Below are positions 1-9,037 of a DNA stretch of 64,000 bases, one piece after another (the stretch's first letter is position 1; every line of letters begins with the position of its first letter). Both the position numbers and the translations under genes were made by a program. The stretch is from Parachlamydiales bacterium (GTDB lineage Bacteria; Chlamydiota; Chlamydiia; Chlamydiales; Rhabdochlamydiaceae), in assembly GCA_023265455.1 (NCBI GenBank), contig JAHFTQ010000008.1, positions 42,140 through 106,139 of the forward strand, read 5' to 3'. The notes under the pieces are model-generated. The model worked only from the letters and a program-made list of their open reading frames with translations. It did not search any database and was not told where the DNA came from.

Positions 1-1285
1 GGGCCTCTTGTTTGACGATTAAACTGGCGAGCTCTCGCTCTTTGCGGTCGATGGGAAGAGGCAGACTTCCAAGTTGCATTCGGATAAGGCTGGCGGCTTC
101 GTCAATTAAATCGATGGCTTTATCCGGTAGCTGCCGATCGGTAATGTATCTCTCCGAGAGGAAGACAGCAGAGTGAAGCGCCCCTTCGGTGATGCGCACG
201 CCGTGGAAGATCTCATATCTCTCACGAAGGCCTCGCAAGATGGCTATGGCATCTTCAAGTGAAGGCTCTTTGATCAAAACAGGCTGGAAACGACGTTCAA
301 GAGCTGCATCTTTTTCGATGTACTTTTGGTATTCAGCAAGAGTGGTCGCTCCAATGCAGTGAAGGGTTCCTCGTGCAAGAGCTGGTTTCAGCAAATTGGC
401 AGCGTCCATTGCCCCTTCACTTGCGCCAGCGCCGACTAAAGTGTGGACTTCATCGATGAATAAGAGGATGTCCCCTTCACTTTTTTCAACTTCGCGCAAG
501 ATTCCTTTCAGTCTTTCTTCGAATTCCCCGCGGTATTTTGTTCCCGCAATGAGGCTTCCCATGTCGAGAGCAAAAAGTTGTTTGCCCTTCAAAGAATCAG
601 GAACATCTCCTTGAAGAATTCGCTGAGCAAGTCCTTCGGCAATAGCTGTTTTTCCAACACCGGGCTCGCCAATGAGGAGAGGGTTATTTTTAGTGCGGCG
701 GGAGAGGACCTGAATAGTCCTGCGAATCTCTTCATCGCGGCCGATGACAGGGTCGAGTTTTCCTTCGCGGGCAAGCGTTGTGAGATTTTTGCAATATTTA
801 TCCAGGGTTTGAAGGCTTTGATCGGCAGTGGGTGAGTCCATATGCATGTCTCCTCGGATCTCTTTGATTTTTTTCTCTAAATCTTTCACGGAAAGACGGG
901 ATTTGTTTTTCCAGCTTGCTAAAGGTTCTTTGCTTTGTTTCCAGTAGGCCATCAACAGATGGTCGGTAGCGATATAGGTGTCATTCCAGCTCTTAGCAAT
1001 CCCTTGCGCATCTTGAATGAGGGCTTGTAAGGCAGAAGAGAGGGCGGGTTGCTGAGGCTCTCCTGCGAAAGTGGGCAGTTTTTTGACAGCATTCTGGAGC
1101 TCTTTGAGAAGGGCAGCAGGATCAAGGCCGATGCCTGCAAAAAATGTTGAGAAGTAGCCTTGGGAATCAGCGCAAAGTGCAGCGAGTAGGTGGAGGTCGC
1201 TCACCTCCGTTTGGCGCAACGCTGCGGCCTCTTGTAGGGCATTTTGTAGGGCTGTCGCGACTGTCTCAGTCAGTTGAGGGTTCAT
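1..1285 (-). CDS. clpB: ClpB disaggregase chaperone, N-terminal 428 residues (runs off the window)
   Basis: The minus strand reads open from an ATG at 1285 to the window edge, so the C-terminal half lies outside. Translation gives a Clp N-domain, then a linker and the first AAA+ module with Walker A GEPGVGKT and Walker B-like [10 protein letters not shown]. This is the standard ClpB order. ClpB works as a hexamer with the DnaK system (dnaK and grpE are in this window) to pull polypeptides out of aggregates in the cytoplasm. An AGGAGG Shine-Dalgarno (SD) sequence sits 5 nt before the ATG, which fixes the start. The second AAA+ domain cannot be seen, so completeness is unknown. Confidence 0.96.
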   Translation of the reverse strand, partial: MNPQLTETVATALQNALQEAAALRQTEVSDLHLLAALCADSQGYFSTFFAGIGLDPAALLKELQNAVKKLPTFAGEPQQPALSSALQALIQDAQGIAKSWNDTYIATDHLLMAYWKQSKEPLASWKNKSRLSVKDLEKKIKEIRGDMHMDSPTADQSLQTLDKYCKNLTTLAREGKLDPVIGRDEEIRRTIQVLSRRTKNNPLLIGEPGVGKTAIAEGLAQRILQGDVPDSLKGKQLFALDMGSLIAGTKYRGEFEERLKGILREVEKSEGDILLFIDEVHTLVGAGASEGAMDAANLLKPALARGTLHCIGATTLAEYQKYIEKDAALERRFQPVLIKEPSLEDAIAILRGLRERYEIFHGVRITEGALHSAVFLSERYITDRQLPDKAIDLIDEAASLIRMQLGSLPLPIDRKERELASLIVKQEA

Positions 1286-1393
1286 GAGAGCCTCCTTTAC
1301 AATTCAATTTAGCAAACAGGGCTATCAAGTGCAAGAAATATGTTTCAACTTAATAAAAATTAGTCGGTTAAGGCTTTCAGAAAGGGTTCGTTG

Positions 1394-1457
1394 ATATGTC
1401 GATGAAATCGACATATGCCCATAACGTGTCGAAAAATCGGTGAAATTTCGACACGTT
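1394..1457. repeat. Two adjacent hairpins upstream of clpB and downstream of the oxygenase gene
   Basis: Positions 1394-1416 form a 10-bp perfect stem around ATATGTCGAT, and 1423-1457 form a 12-bp stem around AACGTGTCGAAA. Both contain the core GTCGA. On the plus strand the second is followed by a short T-run. They could end transcripts or be operators; the sequence does not decide. Confidence 0.5.
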
Positions 1458-1470
1458 TTTGGCAAGAATG

Positions 1471-2595
1471 TTATTTAACAGGGTTCTGAAGGTGATTCAG
1501 GACTTCTTCACTAGCAAGGCCATTATTGATCAGCATCTCGACAACTTGAGGGCTGGCTCTTCCAAATTGCATTTGCCGCTCTGTGTGGCCTGTTTTGGAG
1601 TAGGGTTCTAAGAGGGCCGGAGCGAGATTGAGCTCAAGGAGTCTTTCCCATAGAAATTCATGCTGCTTGCCAGGGGCATACCGCTGGATGCCTCCGGTTA
1701 GCTCAAGACAAGCTGGAAGGGGATCTAAGGAGCTCATAGCTGTAGGATGAATAAAAAATACCATGGAAAAACGGTCTTGGTGAGGCGTTTGAGCGAGTAC
1801 GCGGTGGCGGGCGCTTTTAAAAAGACCATTGGTCAAATTTTCTAACATGTCTCCGACATTGATGACAAAAGCATCGTCAGGAACAATGACATTCAACCAC
1901 TCATCTCCGACGAGCACCTGAAGTCCTTGCGCCGTTGCAAATGGCAAGATGGTGAGGAGGTCGATATCCGTATGCGCTGCAGCCCAGAAAAGGCGTGTAA
2001 GGAGCTCTGAGAAGGCAGCATAATAAAGCGCCCTGAGAAGACAATCTCCCTCTTTTGTCATTTGGTGAAAAAAATCGGTAGGAATTTTTTCTTGTGACTT
2101 GCGATTAATGGATAAAATGATCGCCTCTTGCAGCGGAATGGCATATTTTTCTAGCTCACTATAAAGCGTGGTCATCGCCTCTTTAAACCCTTCTTGGGAG
2201 GGCCAGATATTGCTGGCGACATGAACGGACTCTCGGCCGATATGGTAAAACTCTTTGAAGTCTTTGGCTGTGTTGCCTTTCGCGGTTTCCCCAGGAACAA
2301 AACCGCGTTGACCGTGAAGCTCTTGGACAAAGCATTCAGCTTTCACGGAAGGATCGCTTTTGAAAAACTTTTCAGACTGAGCATAGGCGGTTTTGATAAC
2401 CTGGCTGTTGATCCCTGTATTTCGGACGGCAAAAAATCCGATTTGCGACATCGCTTGATAAATCGTCTCGAGAAATTGTTCTTGTTTTTCAGGATTGTCA
2501 TAGTCTTGCATATCAACGACAGGGATACGAATATCGAGATCAGCAGTTAAAAATCGTGATAGGGTAATCAGTGCTAAGAGGGTTTTTTTAAACAT
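1471..2595 (-). CDS. Exported 2-oxoglutarate/Fe(II) oxygenase of the isopenicillin-N-synthase type
   Basis: This 374-residue protein has the two-part architecture of the isopenicillin N synthase/2OG-Fe(II) family. Residues ~23-130 resemble the DIOX_N domain (IPVVDMQDY, GFFAVRNTGI). The jelly-roll core carries HTD near residue 205 and a distal H in ARHRVL, giving the HxD...H iron triad. The first ~18 residues (MFKKTLLALITLSRFLTA) look like a signal peptide, unusual for this family. The C-terminal ~50 residues extend past the oxygenase fold. The start overlaps the end of surE by 8 nt, so the two are probably cotranscribed and coupled. The substrate cannot be inferred. Confidence 0.85.
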   Translation of the reverse strand: MFKKTLLALITLSRFLTADLDIRIPVVDMQDYDNPEKQEQFLETIYQAMSQIGFFAVRNTGINSQVIKTAYAQSEKFFKSDPSVKAECFVQELHGQRGFVPGETAKGNTAKDFKEFYHIGRESVHVASNIWPSQEGFKEAMTTLYSELEKYAIPLQEAIILSINRKSQEKIPTDFFHQMTKEGDCLLRALYYAAFSELLTRLFWAAAHTDIDLLTILPFATAQGLQVLVGDEWLNVIVPDDAFVINVGDMLENLTNGLFKSARHRVLAQTPHQDRFSMVFFIHPTAMSSLDPLPACLELTGGIQRYAPGKQHEFLWERLLELNLAPALLEPYSKTGHTERQMQFGRASPQVVEMLINNGLASEEVLNHLQNPVK

Positions 2596-3388
2596 TGTGC
2601 ATTCCTTCAGGGTTCATCTTCATTTCGAAAACCTCTTGGTGAGAGGCAATCCAATCATGGTGTGTCAGTTCATCGACCCGAATCGGAACAACGGTGATAT
2701 AGCCTTGCTGAAGTAGAGCAACATCGCTGTTTTCGTTCTCATCATGATGTTGCCAATCACCACCCAGCCAAAAATAAGGCGTCCCTTCTGTAGGATGTGT
2801 CCGCTCATCGGGGTGGTTGCCCCAAAATCCAAATCCTTGTCTGGCGAATTTGAATCCTCGATGAGGTTTTGAAGCGTCAGGGAAATTGACATTGAGAACT
2901 GTTCCAAAAGGGAGTGGATGCTCCAGCGTGTGCTGGACGAGAGAAAGAACATATTTTTCAGCAGCTTGATAGTCGGGGTTATGGAAATCTTCACAGGAAA
3001 AAGCAATCCCTGGAATTTGCTTCAAGGCTCCTTCAATCACGCCTCCAACAGTGCCGCTATAAAAAAGAGTTCTTCCTAAGTTAGAGCCCCGATTGATGCC
3101 AGAGAGGACTAGGTCAGGCTTCTCAGTGAGAAGAGCCCCCAAGCCTAACTTAACGCAATCGGCCGGTTTGCCACTGGTTTTCCAAGCGGGGGTTTGCCTG
3201 TCCCAACTGACGGGTTCGAGTCGCAAAGGAGATTTGAGAGTGATGCCAGCGCCCGAGCCCGACATGTCATCCATGGGAGCTACGATTGTCAGATCGGCAT
3301 AATCGACCAGGGCTTGCCATAAAGACCTCAGTCCCGGTGCATGGATTCCATCGTCATTAGTCAGTAAAATCTTGGGTCTTTTTGTCAT
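2588..3388 (-). CDS. surE: SurE 5'/3'-nucleotidase
   Basis: SurE is a metal-dependent survival protein phosphatase that dephosphorylates nucleoside monophosphates. The N-terminal LLTNDDGIHAPG carries the paired aspartates of the metal site. SGINRGSNLG and YSGTVGG follow as in the family, and the 266-residue length is typical. The ATG overlaps the stop of the upstream putP as ATGA, and the 3' end overlaps the oxygenase gene, so this is a compact minus-strand operon. Confidence 0.96.
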   Translation of the reverse strand: MTKRPKILLTNDDGIHAPGLRSLWQALVDYADLTIVAPMDDMSGSGAGITLKSPLRLEPVSWDRQTPAWKTSGKPADCVKLGLGALLTEKPDLVLSGINRGSNLGRTLFYSGTVGGVIEGALKQIPGIAFSCEDFHNPDYQAAEKYVLSLVQHTLEHPLPFGTVLNVNFPDASKPHRGFKFARQGFGFWGNHPDERTHPTEGTPYFWLGGDWQHHDENENSDVALLQQGYITVVPIRVDELTHHDWIASHQEVFEMKMNPEGMHNV

Positions 3389-4794
3389 TTTTTATCTCGT
3401 GTGAGGTGTGAAACAATAAAATTCAGGATTAAGCTGACGAAAAACCCTGGCAGGAGAGGGGCAATCGTCGTATTGAAATAAGGCCACAGACCTGCTGTCA
3501 ACCCTCCGCTTAAGATCCCGACCCAAGCGCCTTGTCTTGTGACTCTATTTGAATACAAAGACATGATCACTAAAGGTCCGAAGGAGGCACCAATTCCTGA
3601 CCAGGCGTAGTTAACGAGGCCGTAAATGGTACTGGTTTTTTGATAAGCGATGGCAAACGCTATAGTTCCCGAAAAAATGACCCCCAGTCTTGAGACTAGA
3701 AGTAGCTCTCTTGAAGAGGCTTTAGGTCGGAACATCCGCTTGTAAAAGTCTTCGGCAAGACTTGAGCTGAGCACGAGCACTTGCGAGCTCATGGCGTTGA
3801 TCGTGGCTGCGAGGACTGCGCAAAGAACAAATCCTACGATGAAGGGATGGAATGAGGTTTGTACCATTTTAATGAACACCGTCTCAGGGTCTGCAAGAGT
3901 GCCGTTGAAGAAAGGGACACCAAGGGCGCCGACTAAGGTTGCGGCGAGAAGTGACAGCGTCATCCAGCTCATTCCAATCCATTTTGATTTTGAGATCTCT
4001 GAGACATTTTTGATCCCCATGAATTTCGTCACGATATGAGGTTGTCCGAAATATCCTAATCCCCATCCTAGCGCTAGTGAGATAATGGTTACAAAAGTCT
4101 CGCCTGAGAAATCAGGGAGCAGTGAGCGGGTGAGATGATGCATGTCAAAACTTTGCGAGATCCCGTGAAAGCCTCCGACTCCACCTAATAAATAAAGAGG
4201 AATAAAAATGATGACGCCCAGCAAAAAAAATCCTTGGAACAAATCGATCCATGCCAGCGTCACATATCCGCCTGTGAAAACGTAGGGGATAATGATCAAG
4301 ATCCCAATCAAAATGGCAACACTGTAATTGATATTGAAAAGGCCCGTTAGAAGATCTCCCATTCCTGTTAAGCCTGCCGAGATATAAATCGTGTAAAACA
4401 CGATTAATATGAGCGCTGAAAACAGCCGAATAAGGCCTGTCGTATCTCCTAAACGGCTCTCAAAAAAAGAAGAAAAAGTGAGGCTATTATACTGCTCAGT
4501 TGCAATCCGGATCTTGGGAGCAATCCACTTCCAGTTGAGATACATGCAGACGATGAGACCAATTGCAGTCCAGGCTCCGATCATTCCTTTACTAAAAATC
4601 GCTGCAGGATATCCCAAAAAAAGCCAACTGCTCATGTCACTGGCATGGGCAGCCAATGCAGTAAGCCAATAGTTCAGAGATCGACTTCCAATGATAAAAT
4701 CATCAGCTGAAAGACTCTTCCGATAGGAGAAATATCCAATTGTCAGCAAGATCATAAAGTAAATGACAATGGCTGACAGCTCATACGTATACAT
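3385..4794 (-). CDS. putP: Sodium/proline (solute:sodium) symporter PutP-like
   Basis: A 469-residue inner-membrane protein with about 12-13 hydrophobic segments and the solute:sodium symporter signature region (ALGWGLGYFGQPHI, then the AATINAMSSQ segment). PutP family members import proline with Na+. The open frame extends to 4824, but the internal ATG at 4794 (MYTYEL) has a well-placed GGAGAG ribosome site, so it is preferred. The stop overlaps the surE start (ATGA). Exact substrate specificity within the family is inferred, not seen. Confidence 0.88.
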   Translation of the reverse strand: MYTYELSAIVIYFMILLTIGYFSYRKSLSADDFIIGSRSLNYWLTALAAHASDMSSWLFLGYPAAIFSKGMIGAWTAIGLIVCMYLNWKWIAPKIRIATEQYNSLTFSSFFESRLGDTTGLIRLFSALILIVFYTIYISAGLTGMGDLLTGLFNINYSVAILIGILIIIPYVFTGGYVTLAWIDLFQGFFLLGVIIFIPLYLLGGVGGFHGISQSFDMHHLTRSLLPDFSGETFVTIISLALGWGLGYFGQPHIVTKFMGIKNVSEISKSKWIGMSWMTLSLLAATLVGALGVPFFNGTLADPETVFIKMVQTSFHPFIVGFVLCAVLAATINAMSSQVLVLSSSLAEDFYKRMFRPKASSRELLLVSRLGVIFSGTIAFAIAYQKTSTIYGLVNYAWSGIGASFGPLVIMSLYSNRVTRQGAWVGILSGGLTAGLWPYFNTTIAPLLPGFFVSLILNFIVSHLTRDKK

Positions 4795-4830
4795 TTTTTC
4801 TCTCCAAAGACACGAGTGTAGCAAAAGAAG

Positions 4831-5571
4831 TTATTTTTTAAGAGCTTTTGTAGAGCCGTGTGCCAGACTTGCCTGAGCCAGGTTCGTCCGGGTATTGGGA
4901 AACACCTCTTCCAATTGCCCGAGAAGGTCTTTCACCTTTCGTCTTTGGGATTTTTGCCCTACAGGGCATTGACAAGAGATTCTATTAAACCCATACATCT
5001 TCGCAAACTCTTGGATCTCCTTTTCAGAAAAATAAATGAGAGGCCGAATGATCGTCACCCCAAAATCGTGCATAGGAACTTTCGGGAGATTGCCTGCAAA
5101 TTCTGCTTTATGAAGCAGATTCATGAGCAAAGTCTCCACGCTATCATCGCGATGGTGGCCAAACGCCACTTTGTCAAACCCCATCTCTTTTGCAACATCG
5201 AAAATCAATCTTCTCCGTTCTCGAGAGCAGCTGTAACATTCCAAGTTCTCCAGCGTCCTTGTCGATTCCCTGACAATAAAGGGGACTTCCAGTGCCTCGC
5301 AAATCGGACCTAAAAAGTTTTTACCAAGCGACGCTCCGCAAGAAAATTCCCCTGCTACATGGACAGCTCGGATATCCAAGGGGGGAAATCCTCGTCCTGA
5401 GAGGGCTTTGAGCAGATAAAGCAGTGTCAAACTATCTTTACCCCCGCTTAAGGCTACCAAGATTTTATCCTGCCCCTCTAACAAATCGAATTCAAAAAAA
5501 GCCTTACGGCACAGACTTTCTAGTCTGCTGCCTAAAAGAGTCCATGGGGGTTTTGCAATGGGAAGTTCCAT
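4831..5571 (-). CDS. ttcA: TtcA-type tRNA 2-thiocytidine thiolase
   Basis: An N-type PP-loop ATPase: VALSGGKDSLTLL binds ATP. CYSCSRERR supplies the CxxC pair and CQCP near the C-terminus a third cysteine, the pattern of the Fe-S TtcA group that thiolates cytidine 32 of tRNA. The 246-residue length is slightly short for the family. The frame is open to 5655, but the first 28 codons lie in a large palindrome. The ATG at 5571 has a GAGG ribosome site 6-8 nt upstream, contributed by the palindrome end. The gene is separated from putP by 36 nt. Confidence 0.88.
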   Translation of the reverse strand: MELPIAKPPWTLLGSRLESLCRKAFFEFDLLEGQDKILVALSGGKDSLTLLYLLKALSGRGFPPLDIRAVHVAGEFSCGASLGKNFLGPICEALEVPFIVRESTRTLENLECYSCSRERRRLIFDVAKEMGFDKVAFGHHRDDSVETLLMNLLHKAEFAGNLPKVPMHDFGVTIIRPLIYFSEKEIQEFAKMYGFNRISCQCPVGQKSQRRKVKDLLGQLEEVFPNTRTNLAQASLAHGSTKALKK

Positions 5572-5574
5572 ATT

Positions 5575-5741
5575 TAACCTCAGTTCTCGGTTTAATTCAC
5601 TCAGAATCAATGATCTTTTCGCGATTTTCCTGATCTTTGTCCTCGGAAATAGCACTTTCGACTATTCCCTTCGGACAAAGATCAGGAAAATCATCGAAAA
5701 CCTCTATTGATTCTGAGGAAAGAAACCCAGAACTGAGGTTA
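5575..5741. repeat. ~167-bp imperfect palindrome between ttcA and the SEC-C gene
   Basis: The outer ends read TAACCTCAGTTC (left) and GAACTGAGGTTA (right). Inner matching blocks are TCAGAATCAAT/ATTGATTCTGA, CGATTTTCCTGATCTTTGTCC and its complement, and GGAAATAG/CTATTCCC, around a centre near 5658. As RNA it would form one long bulged hairpin. Its left end supplies the SD of ttcA. It is similar in size and form, but not in sequence, to the palindromes at 7398, 18109 and 43020. Confidence 0.9.
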
Positions 5742-5798
5742 TTTGCAAAAAATTGTACCCGATATTCTCTTTTAAGCTATACTGATCTCCCAAATCTT

Positions 5799-6032
5799 AT
5801 GGAAAAAGTTGGCCGTAACGATCCCTGCCCCTGTGGGTCAGGGAAGAAATTTAAAAAATGTTGTGAATCTAAAGCGACCTCAAATCGCTCTTTAGGTCAC
5901 GCCCAGGTTTTGACAGGGTCTAACCGCATGTCCTCCCTCTTCAATCGGCATATTACTCCTGTCCAACCCCCTCCTGCTCAGCCTAACGAAGAGACTCCTC
6001 CCTCCCCAAAAAATCTAGAGGTTGAGGAATAA
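5799..6032 (+). CDS. Small SEC-C motif (zinc-binding) protein
   Basis: A 77-residue protein starting [22 protein letters not shown]. This [13 protein letters not shown] zinc-binding motif is the same type found at the C-terminus of SecA and in many small stand-alone proteins. The rest is low-complexity and rich in proline and glutamate. The frame is open upstream to 5637, but that part lies inside the palindrome, so the internal ATG is chosen even though no good SD precedes it. Role unknown; SEC-C modules bind zinc and often mediate contacts with ribosomes or SecB. Confidence 0.78.
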   Translation: MEKVGRNDPCPCGSGKKFKKCCESKATSNRSLGHAQVLTGSNRMSSLFNRHITPVQPPPAQPNEETPPSPKNLEVEE

Positions 6033-6067
6033 CGATTCTTTTTGGTATAAGGGCTGAATCTTTTATT

Positions 6068-6139
6068 GCTGGTGTAGCTCAATGGTAGAGCATCCGCCTT
6101 GTAAGCGGACGGTTGAGGGTTCAAGTCCTTTCGCCAGCA
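6068..6139 (+). tRNA. tRNA-Thr (anticodon TGT)
   Basis: The acceptor stem GCTGGTG pairs with CGCCAGC. The D, anticodon and T arms fold normally, and the anticodon loop CTTGTAA gives TGT. The discriminator base is A and CCA is not encoded. It lies 13 nt before tRNA-Tyr, so the two are probably one transcript. Confidence 0.96.
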
Positions 6140-6152
6140 TTTTCCTACTCCT

Positions 6153-6234
6153 GGGGGTGTCGCATAGCGGCAATTGCAAGGGACTGTAAATCCCTCGTCT
6201 CACGACTACGTTGGTTCGAGTCCAACCGCCCCCA
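6153..6234 (+). tRNA. tRNA-Tyr (anticodon GTA)
   Basis: The acceptor stem GGGGGTG pairs with CGCCCCC. The anticodon loop CTGTAAA gives GTA, and the long variable arm is the class II form expected for bacterial tRNA-Tyr. CCA is not encoded. Its 3' portion is copied at four or more downstream positions, so it looks like the anchor of the accessory region. Confidence 0.96.
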
Positions 6235-6240
6235 AATTAA

Positions 6241-6265
6241 AAACCTCGCGGTAGCGAGGTTTTTT
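6241..6265 (+). terminator. Rho-independent terminator of the tRNA pair
   Basis: AAACCTCGC and GCGAGGTTT pair around a short loop, followed by a T-run. It lies directly after tRNA-Tyr. Confidence 0.85.
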
Positions 6266-6267
6266 CA

Positions 6268-6371
6268 TTTGGGGGCGGAGTGAGCCAACGGCTTGGCTCA
6301 CGATTGGACGAGAAGTGAAGCTCGCTTGCGAGCGAACCGGCGGGAGGGCCCGGAGTCCAACCGCCCCCAAA
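6268..6371. repeat. Structured tRNA-Tyr-tailed element, copy 1
   Basis: A 104-bp unit with inverted ends TTTGGGGGCGG and CCGCCCCCAAA. Inside are a 9-bp hairpin (GTGAGCCAA/TTGGCTCAC), a second hairpin (GCTCGC/GCGAGC) and a closing pair TTGGAC/GTCCAA, giving a cloverleaf-like shape. Its last 19 nt are identical to the T-arm and acceptor end of tRNA-Tyr. Apparent ORFs here are artefacts. The shape could mean a tRNA-derived element or an att-site relic. Confidence 0.8.
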
Positions 6372-6373
6372 AC

Positions 6374-6400
6374 AAAGCTCCACGCAGTGGAGCTTTTTTT
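6374..6400 (+). terminator. Terminator between element copies 1 and 2
   Basis: AGCTCCAC and GTGGAGCT pair across GCA and are followed by seven T. Together with the one at 6241, it means each structured element is preceded by its own terminator. Confidence 0.8.
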
Positions 6401-6497
6401 GGGGGGGCGGAGTGAGCCAACGGCTTGGCTCACGGTTGGACGAGAAGTGAAGCTCGCTTGCGAGCGAACCGGCGGGTGGCTTGGAGGAGAGCCGCCT
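6398..6497. repeat. Structured element, copy 2 (3' end diverged)
   Basis: Nearly identical to copy 1 for about 75 bp (both hairpins retained). It then diverges after GGCGGG and lacks the tRNA-Tyr tail. Confidence 0.75.
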
Positions 6498-6615
6498 ACA
6501 TTCCCCTGACGATTCTTAACATCATCATCGTTAGAAAGGGCTCATGCACGTGTGCTGAGAGATTTGTCAAAATGTGGATAAATTGTCTATAAAAGATTTT
6601 TTTGGAAAGACGGTG

Positions 6616-7356
6616 ATGAAATTGTACCGGGTCAACCTTCGCTTTTTAGGATTTATTATTTTTGCCTCTAGGGTTGCTTTTGCCATGGCAACAACTGAGC
6701 AACCTACTTTTACGCCACCCATTAAAGCAATTCTGTTTGATCACGATGATACTCTCGTGTCTACAATACAGGCTAAATGGGCCCAGCACAAATTTATAGC
6801 TAAAATTTTTTACGGCAAAGATCTCCAGGATGATGAAATTCGCCTTCACTGGGGCAAGCCTTTTAGTGTTATGATCAAGCTCCTCTACAACACAGATGAT
6901 GTTGAGAGTGCGATGTCTCATAATCTGTGCGCGAGAAAGGATTTCCCCAAAGTTCTTTTTGAAGATACAATCAAGACACTTGTCTTTCTTCGAAACACGA
7001 AGATGAAAATTGGGTTGGTTACCGCAACAACTTTGTCAAGCTTGGAAAATGACTTTACAACGCTTAACATTTCAAGACAGTTATTTGACTATGTTCAAAC
7101 GGAAGAAGATACTGTTTACCACAAACCGGACAGTCGGGTTTTTGCACCAGCTCTCAAATGGTTAGCACAAGAACAGATCCATCCAAATGAAGTCCTTTAT
7201 GTAGGCGATTCGTTGAACGATATGAAAGCAGCTCTTGGAGCAGGCCTTCAATTTCTCGGTATTCCTACGGGTCTTACTTCTCTAGAGGAATTTAGACAAA
7301 ACCAAGCGAATGGGATTCAAAGGTTAAGAGAGATAACCGAATTACTCACACCGTAA
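6616..7356 (+). CDS. HAD-family phosphatase with signal-peptide-like N-terminus
   Basis: A 246-residue haloacid-dehalogenase-fold hydrolase of the phosphoglycolate phosphatase type. Motif I is LFDHDDTLV (nucleophile and acid aspartates), motif II VTATT, motif III the lysine of HKPDSRVF, motif IV GDSLNDMKAA. The first ~25 residues are basic then hydrophobic and end in AFA, like a signal peptide. The open frame reaches back to 6574, but the ATG at 6616 has a GGAAAG site upstream and begins the signal sequence. It is the first gene of the accessory region and stands alone. Substrate unknown. Confidence 0.85.
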   Translation: MKLYRVNLRFLGFIIFASRVAFAMATTEQPTFTPPIKAILFDHDDTLVSTIQAKWAQHKFIAKIFYGKDLQDDEIRLHWGKPFSVMIKLLYNTDDVESAMSHNLCARKDFPKVLFEDTIKTLVFLRNTKMKIGLVTATTLSSLENDFTTLNISRQLFDYVQTEEDTVYHKPDSRVFAPALKWLAQEQIHPNEVLYVGDSLNDMKAALGAGLQFLGIPTGLTSLEEFRQNQANGIQRLREITELLTP

Positions 7357-7397
7357 ACAGCTCACATCTTTACCCTCAAGCAGTCTCGACTAGCCTT

Positions 7398-7560
7398 ATA
7401 CCACTTCCAGAAAATAAAGTCATATTTTAGCTGCGTGAAAGCTGCCGGAATTCCACGATCGTAAGTGGGTTTGTATTAATTCAATACAAACCCACTTACG
7501 ATCGTGAAATTGCGGCGCTTTGACGCGCTAAAATGTGGCTTTATTTTCTGGAAGTGGTAT
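7398..7560. repeat. 163-bp near-perfect palindrome after the HAD gene
   Basis: Outer arms ATACCACTTCCAGAAAATAA and its complement close the unit. An inner 23-bp perfect stem (ACGATCGTAAGTGGGTTTGT and flanks) surrounds a 5-nt loop near 7480. The right end is followed by TTA, also present just before the left TACC, so a 3-bp or TA target duplication is possible. No gene fits here. The remaining intergenic sequence to 7710 shows nothing else recognisable. Confidence 0.93.
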
Positions 7561-7710
7561 TAGTAGCGCCCCCAATAATTCTTTGCCTGAAGGAAATTTT
7601 TGCAAGTTGAGATCTTGGGGTTCGGATTTTTACAAGTCGCAATCTAAAAAAACTAAAATCTTAAGCCGATAATATTCTCAGCAAAATCTTACAGTTGTGA
7701 GGTAAGGAAG

Positions 7711-8667
7711 TTACTTATCCGTAATATCACGGGCAATAGTCACTCGACCTGGTACGTTTCCCACTCTGATGGTAGAAGTAACTGTGTGGGTTTTGGTGTC
7801 AATTACAGAGACGGTATCATCTTGATATCCATTTGCTACATAAACATGACTTCCATTGGAAGTGATAGCAAGGCCAAAAGGATTCAAGCCTACATTAATA
7901 TTTTTTATAATTGCATTTGTCACCATATCTATGACTGTTACATTTGTTTCATCTACAACATAGGCATACGCTCCAGCAGGTGTGAAAACAATTTCTTCAC
8001 AGCCTCCGTTTTCCCAAGGAATAGTTGCGGTTACGGCATTTGTAGCGATATCTATAGCGGTAATATTCTCACCGCAGGCCACGTAAGCATATGCTCCATT
8101 AGGAGTAATAGCAATACCTCTCTGGGTATTGCCTACATCGACGGTTGAAGTAACGACATTTGTTGCGATATCAATTACAAAGACAGAGTTAATGTTCTCA
8201 TGTGTCAAATAAGCACGCGTGCCATCTGGAGTAATTGCTATTGCAAAAGGGTCCGATCCCACATCAATCGATCTAATAACGGTGTTTGTTGCTGTATCAA
8301 TCACAAAAACGGTATTACCTCCCATACTGGTCGCATACGCATATGCTCCGTCTGGAGTAACGGATACACTAAGAATCTCGGAATCGGTTGTTATTTCTGA
8401 AATGACAATATTTCTCGCAGTTTCAATGACATGTATAGCATTTTCATTAGCAACATAAACATAGGCTCCATTAGGAGTACTGGCAATACCAAAAGGCATT
8501 CGTCCTACAGGAATTGTTCTAACGACAGTGTTTGTCGAGGTATTAATCACGGATACGTTACCGTCATCCCGATTTGACACATAGGCCCGCTCTGCAAATA
8601 ACATTTGGATAGGTGTACTGAACAAGATACACAAGAAAAAATTTCTTAAAAGTAAGAAGCTACACAT
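7711..8667 (-). CDS. Secreted YVTN-repeat beta-propeller protein
   Basis: A 318-residue protein with a signal peptide (MCSFLLLRNFFLCILFSTPI then a small-residue site). It has about seven ~40-residue repeats of the form IDTATNTVI..I.VG..P.GIAITP.GAYAYV. This is the YVTN/40-residue beta-propeller family, related to surface-layer and NHL-like propellers. Such propellers usually bind proteins or glycans outside the cytoplasm. It is isolated on the minus strand in the accessory region. Function beyond a binding scaffold cannot be stated. Confidence 0.9.
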   Translation of the reverse strand: MCSFLLLRNFFLCILFSTPIQMLFAERAYVSNRDDGNVSVINTSTNTVVRTIPVGRMPFGIASTPNGAYVYVANENAIHVIETARNIVISEITTDSEILSVSVTPDGAYAYATSMGGNTVFVIDTATNTVIRSIDVGSDPFAIAITPDGTRAYLTHENINSVFVIDIATNVVTSTVDVGNTQRGIAITPNGAYAYVACGENITAIDIATNAVTATIPWENGGCEEIVFTPAGAYAYVVDETNVTVIDMVTNAIIKNINVGLNPFGLAITSNGSHVYVANGYQDDTVSVIDTKTHTVTSTIRVGNVPGRVTIARDITDK

Positions 8668-8782
8668 TTTGCACCTATGAAAGCTAAGATTAGCGACTGA
8701 TTATGCTGCCACTACTGCATAGAAATCAATAAAAAAATTGAAAGTTGTGGCCTTATTGATCTGGTTAAAGAATTTCATGCGC

Positions 8783-8834
8783 CTGTAAATCCCTCGTCTC
8801 ACGACTACGTTGGTCCGAGTCCAACCGCTCCCAA
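8783..8834 (+). pseudogene. tRNA-Tyr 3' fragment
   Basis: About 52 nt match tRNA-Tyr from the anticodon loop (CTGTAAATCC) to the acceptor end, with substitutions in the T-arm and acceptor (GGTTCGAG to GGTCCGAG; CCGCCCCC to CCGCTCCC). The 5' half is missing. It marks the far end of the HAD/YVTN block. The remaining sequence 8668-9037 holds no gene; a weak AGCAG/CTGCT hairpin followed by T-run lies near 9021-9039. Confidence 0.88.
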
Positions 8835-9037
8835 TTTTTCTATAGAAATCGGTTTGTATTTACTCCAATTCTTGACCTCGCAAAAATCTCAAATGGAGGG
8901 GCTGGTGGGTGGATCAATCCCAACGAGTCGCAACCAAAAATAGACTAAAGGGAAAGTCGTACTATGCTCAAACAGAAACCTTATTTGAAATTGCTTGAGG
9001 TCTAAAAGACTAAGTTCACAAGCAGGGGCTGCTTTTT

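Noticed and set aside
5637..5798. N-terminal extension of the SEC-C protein
   Set aside because: It is encoded by the palindrome; the SEC-C motif starts right at the internal ATG.
6206..6509. Overlapping 64-75 codon frames on both strands around the structured elements
   Set aside because: They arise from the GC-rich hairpins and the tRNA-Tyr tail; no SD, no family, and both strands open by symmetry.
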